This document shows, piece by piece, positions 26,587 through 36,596 of a stretch of DNA of 64,000 nucleotides. Numbering within the stretch: position 1 is the first letter of the stretch; every line of letters starts with the position of its first letter. The position numbers were made by a program, and so were the translations under genes. This stretch comes from Sporosarcina aquimarina (lineage in GTDB: Bacteria; Bacillota; Bacilli; Bacillales_A; Planococcaceae), in NCBI RefSeq assembly GCF_023715615.1, contig NZ_JAMBOM010000001.1, positions 62,001 through 126,000 of the forward strand. The letters are read 5' to 3'. The notes under the pieces are model-generated. The model made no database searches, was not told the DNA's origin, and saw nothing but the letters and a program-made list of their open reading frames with translations.

Positions 26587-27126
26587 ATCGAGCAAATACA
26601 AGGCGATAAATCGAAAATCCCTAAATGACTCCAAGTCATCTCTCAAAACAATCGGAATGTAGCCAAGTAGTGATTTACTCAAGTAGCTATTGTATAACGT
26701 GATAATTTTGATGATTAAACTACTCTGTATGGTGGATACTCTTTTTCAAATGAAGTGGAACTGGTCTAATTTTGACGAATTAAGCTAAAAAACGTGTAGT
26801 GAATCGTTCTGTCAAGAGAGTTTCTTCTGAGCAAACCGACTTCATCCCCCCTCCATTTCCCTAACTCCACCGGAAATATGGTGAAAAACCATGGTGAGAA
26901 ATAGGACTTACCCTCATATATATCCAAGGAATTCATCGATATACTCAAATTAAGGCACAAACCAGTGCTGTAAAAAGTAATGGGAATTAGGGATGGACTG
27001 GACATAAAACTAATTATGACAATACTCTCCTAATAAGGACCGGTGCTGTATTCCCGAGAATAGAATCATCTAAACTGATACTTTATATCAATATTCCTGA
27101 TGAGAAAAAAGAACTGAATTCAGTAA
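26587..27126. other. 540-bp intergenic region upstream of narG, no gene seen
   Basis: Open frames here (for example a 79-codon one on the minus strand at 26766-27005) lack ribosome binding sites and recognisable content. Visible short symmetry elements are TGATA-N5-TATCA at 27076-27090 and repeated CCTAATA(A)GG at about 27031 and 27137. These could be regulator sites for the nitrate reductase operon. No array repeats are found here. Confidence 0.45.
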
Positions 27127-27140
27127 TAGGGAAAACCCTA
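27127..27140. promoter_or_regulatory. TAGGG-N4-CCCTA palindrome upstream of narG (candidate NreC operator)
   Basis: A perfect inverted repeat TAGGG-AAAA-CCCTA is centred about 112 bp upstream of the narG ATG. In staphylococci NreC activates nar genes from a GC-containing palindrome in this kind of position, and nreABC lies directly downstream of this operon. Assignment is by position and symmetry. Confidence 0.45.
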
Positions 27141-27245
27141 ATAGGAAATTGTCAGAATACATTGTAGGATAAAGATATAGGAAAATTCTAGAATGCATTA
27201 TCACTGCACATCCTGTTAGTCATTTGGAAGGGAGCATGAAATTCA

Positions 27246-30200
27246 ATGAAGAAAACGAAATTCAATTTGAATTATTTCAAACCGGTTGAAAAGTATTCCG
27301 GCAATTGGTCTGCGCTTGAAGAAAAGAATCGTGATTGGGAAAACATGTACCGTCAACGCTGGTCCCACGACAAAGTAGTCCGGACAACACATGGAGTGAA
27401 CTGCACAGGTTCATGTAGCTGGAAAGTGTTCGTCAAGAACGGAATCATAACTTGGGAAAACCAACAGATTGACTACCCTTCCTGTGGCCCTGACATGCCA
27501 GAATTTGAACCGCGTGGCTGCCCCCGTGGAGCTTCTTTCTCTTGGTATGAATATAGCCCGCTCCGTATTAAATACCCTTACATCAGAGGGAAGTTGTGGC
27601 GCATGTGGGGACAGGCCCTGACAGAACACAAAGACCCTGTCAAAGCATGGGCTAGTATTGTAGAAGATCCAGAGAAATCGACAGACTATAAACAAGCTCG
27701 CGGTAAAGGGGGGCACGTCCGTATTCATTGGCGTGATGCAACCATGCTCATCTCCGCACAACTTATCTATACGATTCAAAAGTACGGTCCTGACCGAATT
27801 GCAGGTTTTACACCAATTCCAGCGATGTCGATGGTCAGTTATGCATCTGGTGCGCGCTTCATCTCTCTTATTGGTGGGGAAATGCTCAGTTTCTACGATT
27901 GGTATGCGGATCTGCCGCCTTCTTCACCGCAAATTTGGGGTGAACAGACAGATGTACCAGAGTCGAGTGACTGGTTCAACGCAGGATACATCATCATGTG
28001 GGGATCGAACGTTCCGTTAACACGTACACCAGATGCTCACTTCATGACGGAAGTCCGTTACAAAGGAACAAAAGTCGTGTCGGTCGCACCAGACTATGCA
28101 GAAAGCGTTACACATGCAGATGACTGGATTGCAGCGAATCCAGGAACGGATGCAGCTGTTGCTCAAGCGATGACACATGTCATTCTTGATGAGTTTTACG
28201 AGCAGCGCAAAGAGCCGATGTTCTTGAACTATGCAAAACAATATACCGATATGCCGTTTCTCGTCTTTTTGGATGAACACGAAGGGGCGTATAAAGCAGG
28301 TCGATTCTTACGAGCGAGTGATATCGGTCAAGAATCACAGCATTCAGAGTGGAAACCAGTTATTCTCGATAAAAGCGTCAATGAAATCATTGTTCCAAAC
28401 GGGACAATGGGGCAGCGTTGGGAAGACGAAGTTAAATGGAACTTGCTCCTCGATAAAGAAGATGGAACTCGCGTAGAACCCGCACTGTCTATTGCGGACG
28501 CAGATGCAGAGTGGAAAGAAATTCACTTCCCATTTTTCGATAATTTATCAAACGGAGTCTTCACACGTCCGATTCCAACGAAGGTACTTACGATGGCTGA
28601 TGGGACAACAAGACGCGTCGCAACCGTTTATGATATCATGCTCAGTCAATATGGTGTGAACCGGATCGGCAGCGAATTGGAAGCGAACGATTACTTCGAC
28701 AAATCTTCCATCTATACACCGGCTTGGCAAGAAAAAATTACGAGTGTGAAACCGGAGCTTATCATCCAAATCGCTCGGGAGTTTGCACAGAATGCACTGG
28801 ATACTGGCGGTCGCTCAATGATTATTATGGGAGCTGGTATCAACCACTGGTTTAACAGTGATACGATTTACCGCGCAATCTTAAATTTAGTGACACTTAC
28901 TGCTTCACAAGGTGTGAACGGTGGAGGTTGGGCTCACTACGTTGGACAAGAGAAATGTCGTCCAATTGAAGGGTGGAGCACAATCGCCTTTGCAAGAGAT
29001 TGGCAAGCGCCACCGAGATTACAAAACGCAACGTCTTTCTTCTACTTCTCGACAGACCAATGGAAATATGAAGAAGCGGGAACTCAATCCCTTATGTCTC
29101 CGCTTGGTGGAGATGCTAGATATGAGCACCCTGCTGATTATAACGTACTTGCGGCGCGGCTTGGCTGGCTTCCTTCCTATCCACAATTTAATCGTAACAG
29201 TCTGCAGCTGACGGAAGAAGCCGCGAAAGAAGGTAAAACAACAACACCTGAAATTGTAGAGTATGTGAAAGAACAACTGACTTCCGGAAAGATGAAATTT
29301 GCAGTGGAAGATCCGGATTCACCTGAAAACTTCCCGAGAAGCCTATTCGTATGGCGCTCCAATCTAGTTTCTAGTTCAGCGAAAGGTCAAGAATACTTCA
29401 TGAAGCATTTATTCGGAGCTTCTGATGGATTACTAGCGAAACCGAACGAACGTATGAAACCTGAAGAAATCGTCTGGCGCGAAGAAGTTGAAGGCAAGCT
29501 CGACTTACTCGTTGCACTCGATTTTCGTATGACGACAACACCACTATATGCAGATATTGTACTTCCTGCAGCAACTTGGTATGAAAAGGTCGACTTGTCT
29601 TCAACAGATATGCATCCATTCGTACACCCGTTCAATCCGGCAGTTGACCCACTTTGGGAATCCCGTTCAGACTGGGATATTTATCGATCCATTGCAGAAA
29701 CGTTCTCAGAAATGGCGAAAACTCATTTACCGGGTGTCTACAAAGACCTTGTTACTTCGCCACTTGCCCACGACTCCATTCAAGAGATTGCCCAGCCACA
29801 TGGGGATGTAAAAGATTGGAAGAAAGGTGAAGTTGAAGCGATACCTGGGAAGACGATGCCAGGCATGACGATTGTGGAGCGCGACTATACGAAAGTCTTT
29901 GATAAATACATCACACTTGGTCCGCTTCTATCGACAGGAAAAGTCGGGGCGCACGGTGTCAGTTTCTCAGTTGCTGAAGAATACGAAATGATGAAAGCCA
30001 TTAATGGAGTCTATGAAGACGACACCATCAAAGATGGCTTGCCGAAATTGCATACAGCAAAGCACGCGGCTGAAGCGATGTTAACTCTTTCATCCGCAAC
30101 AAATGGACGCGTTTCTCAAAAAGCCTTTGTTTCAGCAGAACAAGACACAGGGGTCGAACTGAAAGATATTTCAGCAGACCGTGCAGCAGAGCGATTCACG

Positions 30201-30923
30201 TTTGCGAGCATCACAGCACAGCCTCGTGAGGTCATTCCGACACCAGTGTTTAGTGGATCCAACAAGCTTGGACGTAGATACTCGCCCTTTACAACGAATA
30301 TTGAGAGGATGGTACCGTTCCGCACACTCACTGGACGTCAGCATTTCTACTTGGATCACGAACTATTCTTAGACTTCGGGGAAGCGTTACCGGTATATAA
30401 ACCAACGCTACCACCGCTCGTACTTGGACCGCATGATCGTCCGGTTGCGGGAACAGAAGATTCACTAGTGTTGCGTTACTTGACGCCACATGGCAAGTGG
30501 AACATCCACTCGACGTACCAAGACAACCAGCATATGTTGACGTTGTTCCGTGGAGGACCGACTGTATGGATATCCGACATAGATGCGATCGCACATGATA
30601 TAGACGACAATGCATGGCTTGAAGTGTACAACCGGAATGGTGTCGTCACAGCGCGAGCGGTTGTCAGTCACCGGATCCCTAAAGGCACAATGTTCATGTA
30701 TCACGCACAAGACAAACACATTCAAGTTCCTGGTTCAGAGATTACGGAAGAACGCGGAGGCAGTCACAATGCACCAACTCGAATCCATATGAAGCCGACT
30801 CAAATGGTAGGCGGTTACGCACAACTCAGTTATGGATTTAACTATTATGGACCGATTGGAAACCAGCGTGACGAATACGTAGCAGTCCGTAAAATGAAGG
30901 AGGTCAATTGGCTTGAAGATTAA
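27246..30923 (+). CDS. narG: Respiratory nitrate reductase, alpha subunit
   Basis: A 1225-residue molybdopterin enzyme that reduces nitrate to nitrite on the inner face of the membrane. The N-terminal iron-sulfur ligands are seen as H49-x3-C53-x3-C57-x34-C92, the NarG pattern with His as first ligand. The Asp ligand of Mo is expected in YADLPPSSPQ near residue 220. Length and the absence of a twin-arginine signal agree with an inward-facing Nar. GGGAGC lies upstream of the ATG. The stop overlaps the start of narH by 11 bp. It needs bis-MGD cofactor, whose synthesis genes follow at 38-44 kb. Confidence 0.97.
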   Translation: MKKTKFNLNYFKPVEKYSGNWSALEEKNRDWENMYRQRWSHDKVVRTTHGVNCTGSCSWKVFVKNGIITWENQQIDYPSCGPDMPEFEPRGCPRGASFSWYEYSPLRIKYPYIRGKLWRMWGQALTEHKDPVKAWASIVEDPEKSTDYKQARGKGGHVRIHWRDATMLISAQLIYTIQKYGPDRIAGFTPIPAMSMVSYASGARFISLIGGEMLSFYDWYADLPPSSPQIWGEQTDVPESSDWFNAGYIIMWGSNVPLTRTPDAHFMTEVRYKGTKVVSVAPDYAESVTHADDWIAANPGTDAAVAQAMTHVILDEFYEQRKEPMFLNYAKQYTDMPFLVFLDEHEGAYKAGRFLRASDIGQESQHSEWKPVILDKSVNEIIVPNGTMGQRWEDEVKWNLLLDKEDGTRVEPALSIADADAEWKEIHFPFFDNLSNGVFTRPIPTKVLTMADGTTRRVATVYDIMLSQYGVNRIGSELEANDYFDKSSIYTPAWQEKITSVKPELIIQIAREFAQNALDTGGRSMIIMGAGINHWFNSDTIYRAILNLVTLTASQGVNGGGWAHYVGQEKCRPIEGWSTIAFARDWQAPPRLQNATSFFYFSTDQWKYEEAGTQSLMSPLGGDARYEHPADYNVLAARLGWLPSYPQFNRNSLQLTEEAAKEGKTTTPEIVEYVKEQLTSGKMKFAVEDPDSPENFPRSLFVWRSNLVSSSAKGQEYFMKHLFGASDGLLAKPNERMKPEEIVWREEVEGKLDLLVALDFRMTTTPLYADIVLPAATWYEKVDLSSTDMHPFVHPFNPAVDPLWESRSDWDIYRSIAETFSEMAKTHLPGVYKDLVTSPLAHDSIQEIAQPHGDVKDWKKGEVEAIPGKTMPGMTIVERDYTKVFDKYITLGPLLSTGKVGAHGVSFSVAEEYEMMKAINGVYEDDTIKDGLPKLHTAKHAAEAMLTLSSATNGRVSQKAFVSAEQDTGVELKDISADRAAERFTFASITAQPREVIPTPVFSGSNKLGRRYSPFTTNIERMVPFRTLTGRQHFYLDHELFLDFGEALPVYKPTLPPLVLGPHDRPVAGTEDSLVLRYLTPHGKWNIHSTYQDNQHMLTLFRGGPTVWISDIDAIAHDIDDNAWLEVYNRNGVVTARAVVSHRIPKGTMFMYHAQDKHIQVPGSEITEERGGSHNAPTRIHMKPTQMVGGYAQLSYGFNYYGPIGNQRDEYVAVRKMKEVNWLED

Positions 30924-32520
30924 AGCGCAAATCGCAATGGTGATGAACCTGGACAAATGCATCGGCTGCCATACGTGCAGTGTGACATGCAAAACGACAT
31001 GGACGAACCGCGAAGGTGCTGAATACATGTGGTTCAACAACGTGGAAACGAAACCTGGCATCGGCTACCCGAAACGCTGGGAGGACCAGGAAATCTATAA
31101 AGGCGGATGGAACTTGCGAAACGGTAAGTTGGAACTCAAGTCCGGCTCCAAGCTGTCCAAGATCGCTCTTGGGAAGATTTTCTACAATCCGGATATGCCT
31201 GAGATGAAAGACTACTACGAGCCGTGGACATATGACTATGAAAAACTGACGACTGCTCCGGAGAGTAAGCATACGCCGGTTGCACGTGCAAAATCCGTTG
31301 TAACAGGCGATTATATGGATCTTGAATGGGGACCCAACTGGGAAGACCAACTAGCAGGTGGCCACATTACTGGACCGACTGACCCGAATATCCAAAAAAT
31401 CGAAGAAGAGATTAAGTTCAACTTTGAGCAAGCGTTCATGATGTACTTGCCTAGATTATGTGAGCACTGCTTGAATCCAAGTTGTGTCGCATCTTGTCCT
31501 TCAGGCGCTATGTACAAACGGGATGAAGACGGAATCGTACTCGTTGACCAAGAGGCATGCAGAGGATGGCGCTATTGTATGACGGGCTGTCCGTATAAGA
31601 AAGTGTACTTTAACTGGAAAACAAACAAGGCCGAGAAATGTACATTCTGTTTCCCTAGGATCGAATCTGGATTGCCGACCGTATGTTCTGAGACGTGCAC
31701 AGGAAGAATTCGTTATCTAGGTGTATTGCTGTATGATGCAGACCGTGTTCTAGAAGCTGCAGCAACTCCAGATCCAAAAGACTTGTACAAAGCCCAATGT
31801 GATTTATTTCTGGATCCGAATGACCCTGAAGTCATAGAGCAAGCACGAAAAGATGGAATTTCAGAAGACTGGATTTCCGCAGCACAAAATTCACCAGTGT
31901 ATAAGCTTGCGATCGAATACAAGCTGGCATTCCCGTTACACCCTGAATACAGGACATTGCCAATGGTTTGGTACGTACCACCACTAAGCCCGATTATGAA
32001 CTACTTTGAAGGGAAAGATTCTATCCAGAATCCGGATATGATCTTCCCGGCTATTGAAGAGATGCGGATTCCAATTCAATACTTAGCGAATATGCTGACA
32101 GCTGGAGATACGGAAACGGTGAAAGGGTCCTTGCAACGAATGGCGATGATGCGATCATTCATGCGTGCGCAATCTTCCGGTAAAGACTTTGATGAATCCA
32201 AACTGGAACGCGTCGGATTGACGGCATCTTCAACAAAGAAGATGTACCGCCTCCTTGCTATTGCAAAATACGAAGATCGATTCGTTATTCCAACTTCCCA
32301 CAAAGAAGGACAGATGAACGTATACCGATCACAAGGTTCAGCTGGATACACAGATATGGGGACGTACGGGGAAGCTGCACAATCGGACAACTATAGCTAT
32401 TCCGTAATGGGATCAAACGGGAGTTGTGACGGATGTGGACCTGCATCACCAAGTGCTCCTGTAAAGACAGGTAAGGAAATTTACGAAGAGAACTTCTATG
32501 GGGGGATCTGGCGTGATTGA
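30913..32520 (+). CDS. narH: Respiratory nitrate reductase, beta (iron-sulfur) subunit
   Basis: A 535-residue electron-transfer subunit with four Cys groups: CIGCHTCSVTC (residues 16-26), CEHCLNPSCVASCP, CRGWRYCMTGCPYKK and CTFCFPR with CSETC further on. The Trp in the third group, where a Cys would be expected, is the mark of the [3Fe-4S] cluster in NarH. It passes electrons from NarI haem to NarG. The start is TTG at 30913 with AAGGAGG 8 bp upstream inside the narG end; the next ATG would cut into the first cluster region. Confidence 0.96.
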   Translation: MKIKAQIAMVMNLDKCIGCHTCSVTCKTTWTNREGAEYMWFNNVETKPGIGYPKRWEDQEIYKGGWNLRNGKLELKSGSKLSKIALGKIFYNPDMPEMKDYYEPWTYDYEKLTTAPESKHTPVARAKSVVTGDYMDLEWGPNWEDQLAGGHITGPTDPNIQKIEEEIKFNFEQAFMMYLPRLCEHCLNPSCVASCPSGAMYKRDEDGIVLVDQEACRGWRYCMTGCPYKKVYFNWKTNKAEKCTFCFPRIESGLPTVCSETCTGRIRYLGVLLYDADRVLEAAATPDPKDLYKAQCDLFLDPNDPEVIEQARKDGISEDWISAAQNSPVYKLAIEYKLAFPLHPEYRTLPMVWYVPPLSPIMNYFEGKDSIQNPDMIFPAIEEMRIPIQYLANMLTAGDTETVKGSLQRMAMMRSFMRAQSSGKDFDESKLERVGLTASSTKKMYRLLAIAKYEDRFVIPTSHKEGQMNVYRSQGSAGYTDMGTYGEAAQSDNYSYSVMGSNGSCDGCGPASPSAPVKTGKEIYEENFYGGIWRD

Positions 32521-33082
32521 CTTAGACCTTCTCTACGAAAAGAAACAGATCTTCGGATTCTTTGCGAAACAATTTTCATATCCCGACAAAATGACGTTTC
32601 ATCCGAGTGTGTTGGAAGGGTCATTGAACCCTTCCGATCCTTCCTATAAAGATGTCAAAGAGTATTGGGATAAGATGCATACTTACAGTCTCGATGAAAT
32701 CCAAGAAATGTACACGTACACGCTAGACTTTCAAAAAGATGCCACGTTATTCATGACCTACGTGAAATATGGTGATTCCAGAGAGCGTGGTCAAACTTTG
32801 GCGCGTCTCAAAGTGTTGTACGAAATGTTGGGTCTTGTCATGCCGGATAGTGAACTTTCGGATTCGTTGCCACTCATGTGTGAATTCATCTACGCCGCTG
32901 AATGGAAAGGAGATCCACGTGCGCAACAAAGTTTCTCCATGTTGTTAGCTGTCCTTGAAGATGGTTCTTATCATTTGATGAAAGCATTAGAAAAATACGA
33001 AAGCCCGTATCATTCGCTAGTGAAAGGGATGAGAGAAGAATTCAAAGCATGTATCCGCCGGGAGGTTCCAGCCAATGACTAG
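32513..33082 (+). CDS. narJ: Nitrate reductase assembly chaperone
   Basis: A 189-residue helical protein of the NarJ/TorD chaperone family, which binds apo-NarG until the Mo cofactor is inserted. The family core is seen in LDLLYEKKQIFGFFAKQFSY, RLKVLYEMLGLVMPDSELSD and LPLMCEFIYAA. GTG at 32513 is preferred over ATG 32498 because GGGGG is 7 bp before it, whereas the ATG is followed by that site. It overlaps narH by 8 bp and narI by 8 bp. Confidence 0.9.
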   Translation: MIDLDLLYEKKQIFGFFAKQFSYPDKMTFHPSVLEGSLNPSDPSYKDVKEYWDKMHTYSLDEIQEMYTYTLDFQKDATLFMTYVKYGDSRERGQTLARLKVLYEMLGLVMPDSELSDSLPLMCEFIYAAEWKGDPRAQQSFSMLLAVLEDGSYHLMKALEKYESPYHSLVKGMREEFKACIRREVPAND

Positions 33083-33755
33083 TCAATTTCTATGGGTGAT
33101 TTTCCCCTACCTTTGTATTGCAGTATTCATAGTCGGACATATCTTTCGCTATAGACACGATCAGTTTGGCTGGACGGCGAAGTCCAGTGAATTCATCGAA
33201 AAAAGGCAATTGATGATTGGGAGTTTGCTATTCCATATTGGGATCTTCCCTGTCATTCTGGGACACGTCGCGGGTCTAGGAATTCCAATGGAGTGGACGC
33301 GTGCAATGGGCGTCAGTGATCATATGTATCACATCGGTGCAGTATGGGGTGGCGGATTTTTCGGAGTCGTGACTCTTGTTGGAATGATTATTCTGACAAG
33401 TAGACGGTTTACAAATAGTAACGTCCGTCATTTGTCATCCGCTTCAGATTTGATTGTGAATTCGTTCTTGCTGTTTATTGTATTTATTGGTGTGTACAGT
33501 TCACTGATTACAAATACTACGACACCGGGGTTCGATTACCGTGCGACGATCTCAATCTGGTTCAGATCCTTGCTCATTTTACAGCCTCAAGCTGAGTACA
33601 TGGCATCCGTTCCTATTGCATTCAAGCTGCACGTCCTCACAGGTTTTCTTATTTTTGCAATGTGGCCATTCACGCGGCTCGTTCACGTGTGGAGTGTGCC
33701 GTTGAATTATGTAGGTAGAAGTTATATCCTTTACAGGAAGGATAAGAGAAACTGA
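33075..33755 (+). CDS. narI: Respiratory nitrate reductase, gamma subunit (cytochrome b)
   Basis: A 226-residue membrane protein with five hydrophobic segments, the quinol-oxidising subunit with two b haems. Candidate haem ligands are the paired His residues in VGHIFRYRHDQFGW, LLFHIGIFPVILGH and, near the C-terminus, AFKLHVLTGF and FTRLVHVWSVP. GGGAGG precedes the ATG. It ends the narGHJI operon proper; nreA begins 51 bp later without a visible terminator, so readthrough into nreABC is likely. Confidence 0.95.
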   Translation: MTSQFLWVIFPYLCIAVFIVGHIFRYRHDQFGWTAKSSEFIEKRQLMIGSLLFHIGIFPVILGHVAGLGIPMEWTRAMGVSDHMYHIGAVWGGGFFGVVTLVGMIILTSRRFTNSNVRHLSSASDLIVNSFLLFIVFIGVYSSLITNTTTPGFDYRATISIWFRSLLILQPQAEYMASVPIAFKLHVLTGFLIFAMWPFTRLVHVWSVPLNYVGRSYILYRKDKRN

Positions 33756-33806
33756 TGAAGAGAGAGGGGTAGTGAGCACTTTCTCAAGTTAGAGGGAGGA
33801 TGTCTC

Positions 33807-34271
33807 ATGGAAGGCCAGTCAGCATTTAATTACCAGGAGCAAGTTGAAGAGATTCGCCTTGCAATGGCGTGTGATTTCGTAGCGTTGGCACTTGTACAAC
33901 CCGAGGAGCGGCACTTTCAAATTCGTTGGGAGTACGCATCAGGGAATTTGAGTCAACGTTTTCGACGCATTGTTCTCCATTCTGGAAAAGGCGTTGCGGG
34001 GATTGTATTCAAGACAGGTAAACCCATGTATGTACCCGATGCTCAGAAATATTATAAAAAAGAAGATTTGTATAACTATCCAATTCTCATAGCAGAAGAG
34101 CTTGAAAGTTTCGCAGCGATTCCTTTGTTTAAGTACAACCGTGTGAAGGGGATCTTGCTAGCGGGGTGTCGCAAGAAGAATTGTATGTCCTTTGAGAAGT
34201 TTGAGTTACTGAAATCCCTAGTTGCACCGACATTCGGACCTTATTACAGTGAGGAGTTGACTGGGAATTGA
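33807..34271 (+). CDS. nreA: Nitrate sensor protein NreA (GAF domain)
   Basis: A 154-residue single GAF-domain protein (IRLAMACDFVALALVQPEER; GKGVAGIVFKTGKPMYVPD). In staphylococci NreA binds nitrate and restrains the kinase NreB when nitrate is absent. The position, directly before nreB and nreC and after narGHJI, matches. GGGAGG lies 8-9 bp before the ATG. The stop codon TGA overlaps the TTG start of nreB. Confidence 0.85.
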   Translation: MEGQSAFNYQEQVEEIRLAMACDFVALALVQPEERHFQIRWEYASGNLSQRFRRIVLHSGKGVAGIVFKTGKPMYVPDAQKYYKKEDLYNYPILIAEELESFAAIPLFKYNRVKGILLAGCRKKNCMSFEKFELLKSLVAPTFGPYYSEELTGN

Positions 34272-35353
34272 ATGGAATTAGTCAGAGTGGCATGAGTCAT
34301 CTGTTAGAGCAGTTATATGAAAACTCCACAGAAGCGATATTTTTCTTCAGCCTTGAGGGGAGCGTACTTTCGATGAACAAAGCCGCTGAACAAATTCTCG
34401 ATCCTCAAGTCACTCAACTTATGCAATCTGGAAGTACAGATGCAATCTGTATGGCGTGCAAAGGATTCACAAGTGATGAAGAAGAACAGACATGCATTTC
34501 TTGTTATATGTCGGATCCGAATCGAAACATCCCTTCCTTTCAAGTATTCTTGGAAACGGTTGGGCGAGGAATTGTTCCGTATACAGGAAGTATTCAAATG
34601 ATCGATGCGGAACAAGGAATTCGCGTGTTCATGCTTCGGGATTTGACGGAGCAATTTAAAACATCTGAAAGCTTACATCAGAAAACACTTGTTAAACGAG
34701 TCATTAAAGCACAAGAAGACGAGCGCAAGAGAATCTCACGTGAGCTACATGACAGTGTGGCGCAAGAGATGCTGAGCTCTTTAGTAGACCTTCGTGTGTT
34801 GAAGTACATGAATGTGGAAGATGAGGTCTTAAAAAAGGTTAGACAAACAGAAGGATCACTTATGCGTCTACTTGATGATATCCGCCATTTATCGGTTCAG
34901 CTAAGACCGGCTACGTTGGATGACTTAGGGTTGGAAGCAGCATTCCGCACACACTTCAAATGGACTGAAAAAAATTATGGACTTCTTGTCCATTTCAAAA
35001 GCAATACTCACTCTCAACGATTCGAAGGGGAGATTGAAACCGTCGTCTACCGAGTTTGTCAAGAGGCTGTATTCAATGCATTGAAATATGCAGATGTTGA
35101 AGAAGTGGATGTCGAGCTATTACTGTCTCCAGATGAGTTGACCCTGACTGTTAGAGATTCAGGAGTGGGGTTTGACTCAAATGCACCAACGTACAAAGGG
35201 ACAGGACTTGGATTATTTGGGATGAAAGAACGTGCGGAGTTGGTGGATGCTACTTTAACGGTTCAAACAGGCATTGGAAATGGAACGACAATAATACTCA
35301 CCGTGCCTCTAAAGAAGGAGGAGACGGACATTGAAAATAATCATCGCGGATGA
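34268..35353 (+). CDS. nreB: Oxygen-sensing histidine kinase NreB
   Basis: A 361-residue cytoplasmic kinase without membrane segments. Its N-terminal PAS-like region carries C61-x2-C64-x11-C76-x2-C79, exactly the spacing of the four Cys that hold the oxygen-labile [4Fe-4S] cluster in NreB. A HisKA_3 domain follows with the phospho-acceptor in [13 protein letters not shown] (H161) and a HATPase domain with [16 protein letters not shown]. Without oxygen it phosphorylates NreC. The TTG start overlaps the nreA stop; an ATG at 34292 is the alternative and would still keep all Cys. It overlaps nreC by 23 bp. Confidence 0.93.
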   Translation: MNGISQSGMSHLLEQLYENSTEAIFFFSLEGSVLSMNKAAEQILDPQVTQLMQSGSTDAICMACKGFTSDEEEQTCISCYMSDPNRNIPSFQVFLETVGRGIVPYTGSIQMIDAEQGIRVFMLRDLTEQFKTSESLHQKTLVKRVIKAQEDERKRISRELHDSVAQEMLSSLVDLRVLKYMNVEDEVLKKVRQTEGSLMRLLDDIRHLSVQLRPATLDDLGLEAAFRTHFKWTEKNYGLLVHFKSNTHSQRFEGEIETVVYRVCQEAVFNALKYADVEEVDVELLLSPDELTLTVRDSGVGFDSNAPTYKGTGLGLFGMKERAELVDATLTVQTGIGNGTTIILTVPLKKEETDIENNHRG

Positions 35354-35978
35354 TCATGCAGTCGTAAGAAGCGGCTTCATGCACATATTGAATTTCCAAC
35401 GGGATATGGAAGTCGTAGCAACAGCCGCGGATGGCTTAGAGGCATATGATTTAGTTGCTAAGCATAAGCCGGATGTCCTATTGATGGACTTGAGCATGCC
35501 CCCTGGAGAAAGTGGTTTGATCGCCACTGGGAAAATTAACGAAGACTTCCCAGACACAAAAATTGTAATTTTAACGATGTATGACGACGAAGAATATTTG
35601 TTTCATGTATTGAAAAACGGAGCATCTGGATATGTATTGAAAAACTCACCTGATGAAGAATTATTTGCAGCGATTCGTACAGTTTATGACGGCGGTACGT
35701 ACATTCAACCATCAATGGCGACTTCCCTAGTTCGAGAGTTTGTGAAGAAGGATGGAGAGCAAGTAGAAACAGATCCATTTAAAATCCTTTCTAAGCGTGA
35801 AATTGAAGTATTGCCACTAGTGGCGAAAGGATATGGCAACAAAGAAATCGCTGAAAAGCTATATATATCTGTAAAAACAGTGGAAGCACATAAAGCGAAG
35901 TTGATGGAGAAGTTAGACTTGAAGAGTAAACCAGAACTAGTTGAATATGCGCTTAAGAAGAAGTTCCTGAATTTCTAA
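35331..35978 (+). CDS. nreC: Response regulator NreC
   Basis: A 215-residue NarL/FixJ-type regulator: receiver domain ([17 protein letters not shown]; phospho-acceptor in [10 protein letters not shown]) and LuxR-type HTH ([20 protein letters not shown], then [16 protein letters not shown]). It would activate narG and nitrate transport under anoxia. The start is TTG with GGAGGAG 7 bp upstream within the end of nreB. Its likely operator is the palindrome at 27127. Confidence 0.92.
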   Translation: MKIIIADDHAVVRSGFMHILNFQRDMEVVATAADGLEAYDLVAKHKPDVLLMDLSMPPGESGLIATGKINEDFPDTKIVILTMYDDEEYLFHVLKNGASGYVLKNSPDEELFAAIRTVYDGGTYIQPSMATSLVREFVKKDGEQVETDPFKILSKREIEVLPLVAKGYGNKEIAEKLYISVKTVEAHKAKLMEKLDLKSKPELVEYALKKKFLNF

Positions 35979-36008
35979 AACTGGTTTATTGAAAACGGAG
36001 GCTTCGTC

Positions 36009-36533
36009 ATGGAATCTAAGCGATTCAAATTCGATTTGCCTGCGTTGCAGGTGTTGGAAAACGAGCATCAGTACTTAACGTATTTAATGGATAATTGGCA
36101 TCCGATTGTTCTAGGATTCGAACGGAATATTTACTCACTTGAAGAAGCTCGTGAAGCTATTGCCTCATTGCGGAAAGCGCTAATTGAGTTTATCGAACCG
36201 TTTAAGAATCATACAGAAAAGGAAGAAGACATTTTGTTTCCTGAGCTTGCGCAATACATCGGAGGAGATCAGGGTCCAGTCAAGGCAGTTGAAGAAGAGC
36301 ATGAAGAGTTGGATGCCTACATCGGACATTTCTTTCACCATACGCGGGGAAGTTTGGATGACTTGTCACTGAAAGATCTTAAAGCCGTTGCAAAAGACGC
36401 AGGAGAAGCTTTTGAAGCAATTACTGTGCATTTCATCAAGGAAGAATCGATTGTATTTCCGATGGTGGAATCGATGTTGCGAATTGAGCAGCAAGATGCG
36501 TTATTCGAAAAGTTATATACACCAATTGTGTAA
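36009..36533 (+). CDS. Hemerythrin-like (HHE) protein
   Basis: A 174-residue helical protein with hemerythrin-type metal-ligand motifs: ENEHQYL near residue 19, FKNHTEKEEDILFPE near 66-79, EEEHEELD near 98, and HFIKEESIVFPMVE near 142. This fits a di-iron protein that binds O2 or NO, or one related to Fe-S repair factors. Its place between nreC and the nitrate transporter suggests a job in handling NO or oxygen during nitrate respiration (inference). CGGAGG is 7 bp before the ATG. It is 30 bp after nreC. Confidence 0.8.
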   Translation: MESKRFKFDLPALQVLENEHQYLTYLMDNWHPIVLGFERNIYSLEEAREAIASLRKALIEFIEPFKNHTEKEEDILFPELAQYIGGDQGPVKAVEEEHEELDAYIGHFFHHTRGSLDDLSLKDLKAVAKDAGEAFEAITVHFIKEESIVFPMVESMLRIEQQDALFEKLYTPIV

Positions 36534-36596
36534 GTGGAACAGGAAATATCGGATCTAAAAGAGCCTTTCATTCTCTATAGAAATGGACTGATATGG

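Noticed and set aside
26766..27005. Possible 79-aa gene on the minus strand upstream of narG
   Set aside because: No ribosome binding site, no recognisable composition or motif, and the region fits a long regulatory leader.
36534..36596. GTG start for the nitrate transporter directly at the preceding stop
   Set aside because: No ribosome binding site, and the nitrate porter family normally starts near the Met at 36597.
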